Assembly (NCBI GenBank): GCA_030685015.1
Contig: JAUXWS010000043.1
Location: forward strand, 62,001 to 126,000
Length of the DNA: 64,000 nucleotides
DNA from: a bacterium
GTDB taxonomy: Bacteria; CAIWAD01
Direction of reading: 5' to 3'
The notes beneath the pieces were generated by a model. The model made no database searches and was not told the DNA's origin. It saw nothing but the letters and a program-made list of their open reading frames with translations. Numbering within the stretch: position 1 is the stretch's first letter; each line of letters begins with the position of its first letter. Both the position numbers and the translations under genes were made by a program. Positions 19,520-29,168 of this stretch are shown here, one piece after another.

Positions 19520-20124
19520 CGAAGCGGGCGCAAGCGGATGGACAGGTCCACGCTGCCGCGCGGCTCCAGCTGGATCACCTGGAAGGGTTCGTCGGCGGGC
19601 AGATAGCCAGGCAGGCGCAATTCCAAAAGGTGCTCGCCCGGACTCAGCTCCAGACGGGCGTCCGTCACCAATCCTGTGTCCTGGCCGTCCACGAAGATGC
19701 GCGCCCCGGGCACGTTGCTTAGCACAACCACCGTTCCCCGGTCGTCCAGCAGATACCAGGCGCCCAATCCAACGGCCAGGACGATGAGGGCCACCCAGCC
19801 GGCCAGCCGCAGCCAGACACGGCGCCGGGCCTCCTCCAGGTTCTCCACGTGCTCTTCATAATCGAAGTAGCCCTCGCGCGCCAGGATCTGCTTGCGGGTG
19901 AGCCACTCCGTGTCGCCGTTCTCGTTGACGTATTCGAAGTAGTCCGGCGAGTTCTGGTAATAGGAGCGGGCCTCTTCGGCCATGATGCGGCGTCTGGCCT
20001 GCTCCTGCAGGAACAGCTCCTCGGCCTCCCGGCGGGCCTCCTCCTCGTCGCGGCGCCGTTGATCCGCCTCCGCGATCTGCCGTCGCACTTCCTCGCGGAT
20101 GAGGGCTTCCTGTCGTGGATCCAT
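19516..20124 (-). CDS. Coiled-coil, single-TM, PEGA-domain protein
   Basis: 202 aa. Residues 1-60 are a highly charged, probably helical segment (EEVRRQIAEADQRRRDEEEARREAEELFLQEQARRR), followed by YFEYVNENGDTEWLTRKQILAREGYFDYEEHV. A transmembrane helix lies near 105-125, and a single PEGA domain follows (VVVLSNVPGARIFVDGQDTGLVTDARLELSPGEHLLELRLPGYLP). Predicted cytoplasmic coiled coil with an external PEGA domain. First gene of the PEGA-TPR-folP chain; the 164-bp gap upstream must hold its promoter. An upstream in-frame extension to 20244 is not supported by domain content. Confidence 0.72.
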   Translation of the reverse strand: MDPRQEALIREEVRRQIAEADQRRRDEEEARREAEELFLQEQARRRIMAEEARSYYQNSPDYFEYVNENGDTEWLTRKQILAREGYFDYEEHVENLEEARRRVWLRLAGWVALIVLAVGLGAWYLLDDRGTVVVLSNVPGARIFVDGQDTGLVTDARLELSPGEHLLELRLPGYLPADEPFQVIQLEPRGSVDLSIRLRPLR

Positions 20125-20288
20125 GCGCTCCGCCGCAAATGAATGGATGACAGCGGCTTCCGGGTCTTGGCCGAGCTGGACCCTGGTTGGCTTCGCCACC
20201 TGCCCCCGCCCACATCGCCTGGCGTCCGCCGGTCGGACTGGCAAGGGGGGAACTCCCGGCCATGGGTCGAGCAGCTTCCCAGGTCTGG

Positions 20289-22273
<1,985 letters not shown>

Positions 22274-22274
<1 letters not shown>

Positions 22275-22834
22275 CAGGCCTTCCGCCCGCTGTCCCGGCC
22301 GTCCACGCGCACGTAGATCTCCGGCAGATTGCGCCAGTTCTGGCGGAAATCCAGGCCGAAGCCGATGACGAACTCAGGGCCGATCTCAAAGCCGACATAA
22401 TCCAGGTCGAAGGAGAGGCGGCTGTTGTCGGGCTTGTGCAGCAACGTGGCGAAGCGGACGGAGGCGGGGGCCTGCAGGGAGAACTTCTGCCTGAGGAAAC
22501 TGACGGACAAACCGCTGTCCACGATATCCTCCACCACCAGGATGTGGCGCCCCCCCACCAGGCTGTCGTAGTCCTTCTTCATCTTGACCTCGCCGGAGCT
22601 GGACAGCTCGTCGCCGTAGCTGGAGATCTTGATGAAGTCCACCTCGCAGGGCACGTCGATCGCCCGCATGAGGTCGGCTCCGAAGACGAAACCGCCATTG
22701 AGGACGATCATGAGGATCGGGTTCAAGCCCTTGTAATCCTCCGAGATCCGCCGACCGAGGACGCGGACGCGCTCCTCGATCTGCGACCGGCTGATCAGGA
22801 CATCGAAGTTCATCTTTTCGATGGTCAGTGGCAT
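22274..22834 (-). CDS. hpt: Hypoxanthine phosphoribosyltransferase
   Basis: 186 aa. It salvages hypoxanthine or guanine to the nucleotide using PRPP. The PRPP-binding motif [17 protein letters not shown] is clear, together with [17 protein letters not shown] and the flexible loop [19 protein letters not shown]. The ATG at 22834 overlaps the tilS end by 10 bp. The tilS-hpt-ftsH order is a widely conserved bacterial arrangement, which supports all three calls. Confidence 0.95.
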
Positions 22835-24165
22835 GGCATCATCCAGATTGGCTCTACGTTTCCCACAGCATTCCCAGGCCAGGCGCGGGCGACGCCCGGA
22901 CACCAGACGACCTCGCCCCCCTGCTCCACAACCAGCTGCAGGCCCTTCTGCGCCGGGGTATAACCCAGTATTCCCATCAGGTCGGCCAGGAGTGGCCTGC
23001 GATCCGGCCCCTGACGGATGCGGTCACCGGCCCGCCAACGGCGCAGGCGCACGGCCGAAGGTCCGCCCATTGCCGCGGGGTGCCAGAGCAGCGCCACCTC
23101 CGCGGGTGGCGCACCCCATCCCACTCTCCAGACGCCGGCCCTTAGCTCTTGGCCGGGTCGCAACTCCTGGTCAAAGGGCCTGACAGCCTGCATGACCAGC
23201 CAGGCGCGAGGTCCACCGATCTCCAGCCAGGCCGACCCCAGCCGGATCCGACTCCCTCGCCGGCCGCTTTGCAGTGCCGCCACGGCGCGGTCCAGGTGGG
23301 TTGTCGAGGGATCGCGCCCCCACAGTCCAAGCCGCCTGCCCAGTTGCCTGAGCGTCTCCCGCACCACCGCTCCATGATATGATAGAATGGCTTCCCGTTC
23401 AAGCGAGCTGCCGCACTCGGTGGGCTGAAGATCAAGTTTGTCAAGCAGTTCCATGACTTTTTGCTTCCGCTCCCGGGACATCGCGGCGACCTCTCGGCCC
23501 ACCTCGTCCAGCAGGCGCTCCACCTCGGAGCCTCCCCGCCGAGCCAGCGGCCCCAGGATGTGGTGGCGCAGGTGGTTCCGCTCATAATCCGGCTCGCGGT
23601 TGCTGGCATCCTCGCGCCAGGGCAAGCCCAGGCGGCGGCAACGATCCCGAATCCAGTCCGGCTCCAATGTGATCAGGGGACGGATCCAGCGCCCCGTCCG
23701 CGCCTCCATCCCGGCCGCAGCCCAAGGAGACTTCCCCTTCAGCAGCGTGGCCAGCACCGATTCCCGCTGGTCACCCGCCTGGTGGCCGAGCAGGATCACG
23801 CCATCCGCTCCGGCCAGCTCCTCCAGGCAGGCCCGCCGGCAACGGCGGGCGGCGTCCTGCAGGTTGCCCGCCGGCGGTCGGGTCCAACGTCGGTCCTCCA
23901 CCACCAGGGGGAGTCGCAGGCCAGCCGCCAGGGCGCGCACGTGGGCCTCGTCGCGGTCAGCCGCCGAGCCTCGCAGGCCGTAGTTGACATGGGCGACCAC
24001 CAGGCGGGCCGGCCAACAAGAGGCCATGACCGCCGCCTGGAACAGCAGATAGACGGAGTCGGCACCGCCGGAGACGGCGACCACCCAGTGACGTTCTGAG
24101 GGAAGAAGCAACTGGCGCCAGCACTGGGCGACGGGTGGATCGGCCTCCAGGAGGGTCGCGGTCAT
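22825..24165 (-). CDS. tilS: tRNA(Ile)-lysidine synthase
   Basis: 446 aa. It converts C34 of tRNA-Ile(CAU) to lysidine, so the tRNA reads AUA. The PP-loop motif AVSGGADSVYLL starts near residue 29. VVAHVNYGLRGSAADRDEAHVRALA and ILLGHQAGDQRESVLATLLKG are conserved N-type ATPase segments, and the C-terminal domain (LRRWRAGDRIRQGPDRRPLLADLMGILG) binds the acceptor stem. Full length. Its start overlaps the stop of the upstream unknown gene (ATGA). Confidence 0.95.
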   Translation of the reverse strand: MTATLLEADPPVAQCWRQLLLPSERHWVVAVSGGADSVYLLFQAAVMASCWPARLVVAHVNYGLRGSAADRDEAHVRALAAGLRLPLVVEDRRWTRPPAGNLQDAARRCRRACLEELAGADGVILLGHQAGDQRESVLATLLKGKSPWAAAGMEARTGRWIRPLITLEPDWIRDRCRRLGLPWREDASNREPDYERNHLRHHILGPLARRGGSEVERLLDEVGREVAAMSRERKQKVMELLDKLDLQPTECGSSLEREAILSYHGAVVRETLRQLGRRLGLWGRDPSTTHLDRAVAALQSGRRGSRIRLGSAWLEIGGPRAWLVMQAVRPFDQELRPGQELRAGVWRVGWGAPPAEVALLWHPAAMGGPSAVRLRRWRAGDRIRQGPDRRPLLADLMGILGYTPAQKGLQLVVEQGGEVVWCPGVARAWPGNAVGNVEPIWMMPCH

Positions 24166-24794
24166 TCTTCCAGCTGAGGAACCTGGATCAGGTGATGGGT
24201 GGTCTGTCCGGGCTGCAAGGCCACGTCCGACTCCGAATAGATGGTGCGGTTGCGGTAGCGCACCTCCAGCAGGTAGGTGTAGGCGGAATCCGGCTCCGCC
24301 TCCTTGGCCAGGGGCAGGTTGAGGAAGACGAAGCGGCCCTGCATGTCTGTCTTGGTGCTGCGGAACTGGATGGCGGGGTTGTTGGCGCCAGAGCGGCGCA
24401 GGATCAACTGGACACCGCTGATGGGGTGGCGGTCGCTCTCGCTCACCACCTCACCCGAGATGTGGGACACGGCGGAACGCACGGAATCGCGGCGGTCCTG
24501 GCCCTCCTCCCGATCCGTGTCGAGCTGGCGACGGCGCTCCGGGCCGATGTAGTCATTGCCGCCGCGACGCTGCGCCATGGGGCCTGCGCCCGACCCGGCC
24601 GGCCGCGGACGGCCATTGGCTGGCACCTGGTCGCCCAGCTGGACCTTGAGGTTCATGATGGCGTCCTCGAACTCCCCAGGGACAAGAACACCCTTGCCCT
24701 CCAGCAGGAAGACGAGGGCATTGATCCTGCGGGACACGTCAGAGGCGGCGGACAGCGGCGCGGGATTGGCCGCTTTGCGGTGATTGCGCATCAA
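24162..24794 (-). CDS. Unknown protein with C-terminal carboxypeptidase-regulatory-like beta domain
   Basis: 210 aa, or 209 if the second Met is used. No signal peptide. Residues 20-55 form a short helical segment (VSRRINALVFLLEGKGVLVPGEFEDAIMNLKVQLGDQ). A low-complexity arginine-rich linker contains YIGPERRRQLDTDREEGQDRRDS. The C-terminal part (HISGEVVSESDRHPISGVQLILRRS...DMQGRFVFLNLPL) resembles a CarboxypepD_reg/Cna-B-like fold. It is translationally coupled to tilS. I cannot assign a function. Confidence 0.65.
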   Translation of the reverse strand: MMRNHRKAANPAPLSAASDVSRRINALVFLLEGKGVLVPGEFEDAIMNLKVQLGDQVPANGRPRPAGSGAGPMAQRRGGNDYIGPERRRQLDTDREEGQDRRDSVRSAVSHISGEVVSESDRHPISGVQLILRRSGANNPAIQFRSTKTDMQGRFVFLNLPLAKEAEPDSAYTYLLEVRYRNRTIYSESDVALQPGQTTHHLIQVPQLEE

Positions 24795-24913
24795 TTGTTC
24801 CGTTTTTCCTACCTGAGGGGCGGGACCCGTGTGATCTCGGGTCGCCGATGGTCCGGGTCATGTGGATTTGGGATGGTTCAGCGATACCAGCAAGCTCACC
24901 AGCCAGGCACTGA

Positions 24914-24987
24914 TAGCAGTGCAGGGACTCGAACCCCGGACACGCGGATTATGATTCCGCTGCTCTAACCAGCTGAGCTACACTGCC
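24914..24987 (-). tRNA. tRNA-Met (CAU), elongator
   Basis: 74 nt cloverleaf. Acceptor arms GGCAGTG / CACTGCT with a G1-U72 wobble, D stem GCTC/GAGC, anticodon stem GCGGA/TCCGC around the loop ATCATAA (anticodon CAU), and T arm with GGTTCGAGTCC. The GGC..GTGTAGCTCAGCTGG 5' end is elongator-type, not the Ile(CAU) type modified by TilS. No CCA is encoded. It lies 9 nt downstream of the initiator tRNA on the same strand. Confidence 0.92.
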
Positions 24988-24996
24988 AGTTTGATA

Positions 24997-25069
24997 TAGC
25001 GGGGACAGGATTCGAACCTGTGACCTTTGGGTTATGAGCCCAACGAGCTGCCAACTGCTCCACCCCGCA
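24997..25069 (-). tRNA. tRNA-fMet (CAU), initiator
   Basis: 73 nt. All initiator hallmarks are visible. Position 1-72 is unpaired (here U1 and U72), the D stem has A11-U24, and three consecutive G-C pairs (GGG/CCC) abut the CTCATAA anticodon loop. The 5' portion TGCGGGGTGGAGCAG matches bacterial fMet tRNAs except at base 1. The discriminator is A73; CCA is not encoded. It is upstream of the elongator tRNA-Met and 37 bp downstream of the homoaconitase-like gene. Confidence 0.95.
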
Positions 25070-25106
25070 ATGAGGACACGCAATATAGCTGGAAGCGGAG
25101 GCCATG

Positions 25107-27038
25107 TCAAGGCTGCAGCCGGGCCTTCACCCATTCCTCCAGCCCGCCGGCCAACACCAGTTCCTGCGCGGCCACGCCAATGGGAAAGAGCGGATAGGAG
25201 CGTCCCTCTGTCTCCAGCAGGCTGCGCCGCACATCCAGTCTTGCTTGCCAGCCCGTTCTCAACGTGGGGGCGGACGGAGTGGGAAAGGCCTGGCGAAGCG
25301 CCTCCACCAGTTCCGGTGCTTCCAGCGCCAGGAAGCCGTTGTTGAGGGCGTTGCGCTTGTAGGTTTCGCTGAAGCTGCCGGCCAGCACCAGACGAATGCC
25401 GAAATGCTTTAGGGCCGTGGCCGCCTGTTCGCGACTGGATCCAGTGCCGAAATTGTAGCCGCCCACCAGCAGGTCGCCGGGGCGCGCCAACCGGCGGAAC
25501 CGTGGATCATGGTTCTCCATCACCACGGCCACCTGGTCGGCCGGACCCATGTCGTCCTTGTAAGTCCACTTGCCGGCGTAGATGCCGTCCGTGTTGAGAT
25601 TGTCCACATCGCAGAAGATCAACTCCCCTGCCAGGGCCTCCGGGAATCCCGGCAGGATGCGCACCGCGGCGATGGTCGGCCAGGGTCGCTCCGGGCGATG
25701 CAGGGACACGCGCGGCAGAAGGGCGGGCAGGTCAGTGGCGGCGCAGATGACGCCGGCGCGGGCGGATGCGGCCACCACCGCTGGCGAGGCCAGGTAGGCC
25801 TTCGAGTCCGCGTGTCCCATCCGCCCCTTGAAATTGCGGTTGGTGGCGGAAATGCCGGTCTCCCCCTCCCCCAGAAGCCCCACGCCCAAGCCGATGCAGG
25901 GTCCGCATCCGGGTGGCAGGACGCGCGCGCCCGCCGCGACCAGATCCTGCCAATCCCCTGTTTGCTCCGCCGCCGCCTGCACCTGCGAGGAAGCGGCCGA
26001 GAGATAGAACTCCACCCCGTCCGCCACCCGGCCGCCACGCAGGACGGCGGCGGCCTGGGCCAGGTCGCCGGCCCGGCTGTTGACACAAGAGACGAGGTAG
26101 GCCTTCTGCACGGGTATGCACTCCAGCGCCAGCTCGGAGGCCGGCCGGGCCCGCTTGATGGCATTGGGACCGGCCACCCAGGGCGAGATGGTGGCGAGAT
26201 CGATCTCCAGCTCGACGGCGTAGGTGGCGTCCGCATCGGCGGCGGGAGGATTCCGCCGCAGCTCGCGCAGCCGGTAGGCGTTCAGGCGCGGATGCCCCGG
26301 ACGGGCGGCGGCCAGTGCCTCGAGCCAGGCCATCAGCCGCTCGTCCACCGGAAAAACCCCGGCCAGGGCGCCCCACTCGGTGGTCATGTTGGCCACAGCC
26401 AGGCGATCCTCGATGCCAAGGGTGGCCACGCCGGGGCCGGCGAACTCCACCGCATGATTCAATACCTCATCGCGGGAGAACTCGCTGCACAAGGTCAAGA
26501 TGAGATCCTTGCCCGTCACGCCGGGTCGAAGGGCGCCCCGCAGCGTGACGCGGGCGACCGGGGGAAGCTGCCACCAGGTGCGGCCGGTGGCCCAGATGGC
26601 CGCCGCATCCGTCCGCACCACCGGCGTGCCCAGACACCCCACCCCGCCGTACATGTTGGAATGGCTGTCGCTGGCCACGACCAGGGTGCCGGGCCAGGCG
26701 AAGCCCTCCTCGATCATGATCTGGTGGCCGATGCCCCGACCGGCCGGGAAAAACATGACTCCCATGTCGCGGGCAAAGGTCTCGATGCGCGCATACTTGG
26801 CCAGGTTGGCCTCGCTGGTGTCCTGCACGTTGTGGTCCAGGGCGAACACCGGCTGGCCGGGATCCGCCATGCGCACGGCGCCGATGGACCTGAACTTGGG
26901 CATGACCGCGCCGGTGTTGTCGTGCGTCATGACATGGGCGGGCCGGATGGAAAGCAGGTCGCCGGACTGGACCCACTGGCCGGGATCCAGATCCACGGCG
27001 TGGGCCTGGGTCAGTCTTTCCACCAGGTTCTGTGGCAT
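25107..27038 (-). CDS. Aconitase-family hydratase, homoaconitase-like
   Basis: 643 aa single-chain aconitase-superfamily enzyme. 4Fe-4S ligands are in YLVSCVNSRAGDL and LPPGCGPCIGLG. The substrate-binding HDNTGAVMPKF and ASDSHSNMYGGVGC motifs are present. The swivel domain carries NLNTDGIYAGKWTYKDDM and GYNFGTGSSREQAATALKHFGIR, which resemble fungal Lys4-type homoaconitase more than citrate aconitase. If so it would isomerise homocitrate in the alpha-aminoadipate lysine pathway, but no other lysine gene is in the window, so an aconitase or isopropylmalate role remains possible. ATG at 27038 follows a purine-rich AGGGGGA site. Confidence 0.8.
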   Translation of the reverse strand: MPQNLVERLTQAHAVDLDPGQWVQSGDLLSIRPAHVMTHDNTGAVMPKFRSIGAVRMADPGQPVFALDHNVQDTSEANLAKYARIETFARDMGVMFFPAGRGIGHQIMIEEGFAWPGTLVVASDSHSNMYGGVGCLGTPVVRTDAAAIWATGRTWWQLPPVARVTLRGALRPGVTGKDLILTLCSEFSRDEVLNHAVEFAGPGVATLGIEDRLAVANMTTEWGALAGVFPVDERLMAWLEALAAARPGHPRLNAYRLRELRRNPPAADADATYAVELEIDLATISPWVAGPNAIKRARPASELALECIPVQKAYLVSCVNSRAGDLAQAAAVLRGGRVADGVEFYLSAASSQVQAAAEQTGDWQDLVAAGARVLPPGCGPCIGLGVGLLGEGETGISATNRNFKGRMGHADSKAYLASPAVVAASARAGVICAATDLPALLPRVSLHRPERPWPTIAAVRILPGFPEALAGELIFCDVDNLNTDGIYAGKWTYKDDMGPADQVAVVMENHDPRFRRLARPGDLLVGGYNFGTGSSREQAATALKHFGIRLVLAGSFSETYKRNALNNGFLALEAPELVEALRQAFPTPSAPTLRTGWQARLDVRRSLLETEGRSYPLFPIGVAAQELVLAGGLEEWVKARLQP

Positions 27039-27163
27039 TTTTCCCCCTGCTTCACTTGACCAACCACACGAACCCGCCGGCACGCAGCGGATGCAGAAGC
27101 CGCACGGACTGCCGTCCGGCCTGGTGCAGGCCAGCCTGCGGTCCGGACCGCCCCGGGACTGCG

Positions 27164-27376
27164 TCAGGTCGCCTCGTCCATGACGCGGACCGCCTCCGCG
27201 GCGGGGCCCTTCTCCCCTTCCACCAAGCGGAAACTGACCTCCTGGCCGGGACGCAACACTTTGCGGCCCTTGGCCTTGATCTGGGAGTAGTGGACGAAGA
27301 TGTCCTGGTCAATGCCCAGACAGGTGATGAAGCCGAAGCCGTGCTTCTCGTCGAAATACTTGACTGTTCCCAGCAT
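27164..27376 (-). CDS. Cold-shock domain protein
   Basis: 70 aa CspA-type OB-fold protein. The RNA-binding motifs are RNP1 (KHGFGFIT, near residues 11-18) and RNP2 (DIFVHYSQI, near 24-32). Such proteins bind single-stranded RNA and act as RNA chaperones or antiterminators. It starts 9 bp after the carboxylase stop with a GGAG ribosome site, so it is probably co-transcribed. It has LGIDQD where canonical Csps usually carry a shorter linker before RNP2. Confidence 0.93.
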   Translation of the reverse strand: MLGTVKYFDEKHGFGFITCLGIDQDIFVHYSQIKAKGRKVLRPGQEVSFRLVEGEKGPAAEAVRVMDEAT

Positions 27377-27385
27377 GGCACTCCG

Positions 27386-29038
27386 TCAGGTCTGGATGAC
27401 GCCCGGATTGAAGCGCGGAATGTGCGGATTGTGGCTGGCCGCTTCAAGGCCCAGGTCGATGGCGCGGCGGATGAGACGCGGATCCAGGATCTCGTCCACC
27501 CAGAGGCGGGCCGCCCCATGGACCGGATCCATCTCCCGCACGTACTTCTCATGGATCTCGGCCAGGGCCGCCTGCTTCTCCGCTTCGCTTAGCTCCTTGC
27601 CGCGATGGGCCGCCTGGCCCAGCCGGATGTCGAGCAGGACCTGGGAGGCTTGGGCTCCCCCCATCACGGCGATGCGGGCGCTGGGGACGGCATAGATGAA
27701 GCGGGGATCGTAGGCCTTGCCGCACATGGCGTAGTTGCCGGCGCCGAAGCTGTTGCCCAGGATGAAGGTGAACTTGGGCACGGTGGAGTTGGCCACGGCG
27801 TTGACCAGCTTGGCCCCGTCCTTGATGATGCCGCCGTGCTCCGCCTGGCTGCCCACCATGAAACCCGTCACATCCTGCAGGAAGACAAGGGGGATGCGGC
27901 GCTGGTTGCAGTTGAGGATGAAGCGGGTCGCCTTGTCGGCGCTGTCCGAGTAGATGACCCCGCCCACCTGCAGCTCCCCCCGGCCACTCTTGACCACCAG
28001 GCGCTGGTTGGCCACGATGCCCACCGTCCAGCCGCACACCCGGGCCGTGCCGCAGAGCAGGGTGCGGCCGTAGTCGGGCTTGTACTCGAGCCATTGGGAG
28101 TCGTCCACCAGGCGGGCCAGGATCTCCCTCATGTCGTAGGGTCGGGAGTGGTCGCGCAGCAGCAGCGCGAGCAGATCGTCGGGCGGGAATGCGGGCTCGG
28201 CCGGCTCAGCCCGGGCAAAGGGTCCAGCCGGCACGGCCGGCCACTGTCCGAAGATCTCGCGGATGCGGTTCAAGCAATCGGAGTCGTTGGCGGCCTTGTA
28301 ATCGGTCACGCCGGAAATGGAGCAATGGACGGTGGCTCCGCCCAGCTTCTCGTTGTCGATCACTTCGCCAATGGCCGCCTTGACCAGGTGGCTGCCGGCC
28401 AGGAAGACGCTGCCGGTGCCCTCCACGATGAGGGCCTCGTCGCTCATGATGGGCAGGTAGGCCCCACCGGCCACGCAGGATCCCATGATGGCGGCGACCT
28501 GGGGAATGCCCCGCGAACTCATCACCGCGTTGTTGCGGAAGATGCGGCCGAAGTGCTCGCGATCGGGGAAGATCTCGTCCTGGAGAGGCAGGAAGACACC
28601 CGCCGAATCCACGAGGTAGACGATGGGCAGGCCGTTCTCGAGGCAGATCTCCTGGGCGCGCAGGTTCTTCTTGACCGTGATGGGAAACCAGGCGCCCGCC
28701 TTGACCGTGGGGTCATTGGCCAGGATCATGGCCAGGCGGCCCTGGATGCGGCCCAGTCCCATCACGGTTCCTGCCGCGGGCACCGCGCCATGGTGCGGAT
28801 AGAGTCCCTCGCCCGCCCACAAGCCCAACTCGAAGAAGGAACCCGGGTCCACCAGGGCTGCCACGCGTTCCCGGGCGCTGAGCTTGCCCCGCTTGTGCTG
28901 GCGCTCCAGGGCCGTCGCACCGCCGCCCTGACGGATGTGCTCGCGGCGCTGCTCGTGCGTCCGCAACAGCTCGAGGTAATCCTCCTTCTGCTGGCGCATG
29001 GCATCGGTGTCCGGGATGGGCATGCCCAGTGTGTTCAT
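27386..29038 (-). CDS. Acyl-CoA carboxylase, carboxyltransferase subunit
   Basis: 550 aa. Both carboxyltransferase halves are visible. The N-terminal half includes RGKLSARERVAALVDPGSFFELG and GSCVAGGAYLPIMSDEALIVEGTGSVFLAGSHLVKAAIGE. The C-terminal half includes LFxxDVTGFMVGSQAEHGGIIKDGAKLVNAVANSTVPKFTFILGNSFGAGNYAMCGKAYDPRF. This family carboxylates propionyl-, methylcrotonyl- or geranyl-CoA; the GSxxxGNYAMCG segment and length are closest to methylcrotonyl-CoA carboxylase beta. No biotin carboxylase gene is in the window. ATG at 29038 is preceded by AAGGAG. Divergent from the Fe-S oxidoreductase gene. Confidence 0.9.
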   Translation of the reverse strand: MNTLGMPIPDTDAMRQQKEDYLELLRTHEQRREHIRQGGGATALERQHKRGKLSARERVAALVDPGSFFELGLWAGEGLYPHHGAVPAAGTVMGLGRIQGRLAMILANDPTVKAGAWFPITVKKNLRAQEICLENGLPIVYLVDSAGVFLPLQDEIFPDREHFGRIFRNNAVMSSRGIPQVAAIMGSCVAGGAYLPIMSDEALIVEGTGSVFLAGSHLVKAAIGEVIDNEKLGGATVHCSISGVTDYKAANDSDCLNRIREIFGQWPAVPAGPFARAEPAEPAFPPDDLLALLLRDHSRPYDMREILARLVDDSQWLEYKPDYGRTLLCGTARVCGWTVGIVANQRLVVKSGRGELQVGGVIYSDSADKATRFILNCNQRRIPLVFLQDVTGFMVGSQAEHGGIIKDGAKLVNAVANSTVPKFTFILGNSFGAGNYAMCGKAYDPRFIYAVPSARIAVMGGAQASQVLLDIRLGQAAHRGKELSEAEKQAALAEIHEKYVREMDPVHGAARLWVDEILDPRLIRRAIDLGLEAASHNPHIPRFNPGVIQT

Positions 29039-29168
29039 CGGCGCTCCTTTTGCGGCTTGATCACGAATCATGGCTCCCGGCCAATGCCCACATGATAGAA
29101 ACCAATGGACGGAAGTACCTTGCGCGGGCGGGAGACAGCCCGACCCCCATCACCAACCCGGAGGCTCC

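Noticed and set aside
24914-24987. Possible tRNA-Ile(CAU), the TilS substrate, because tilS is nearby
   Set aside because: The acceptor and D-arm sequence match elongator tRNA-Met (GGC-GTGTAGCTCAGCTGG, G1-U72) better than Ile(CAU).
25509-27059. Long + strand open frame (516 codons)
   Set aside because: Antisense to the homoaconitase-like gene, which has clear Fe-S and swivel-domain motifs.
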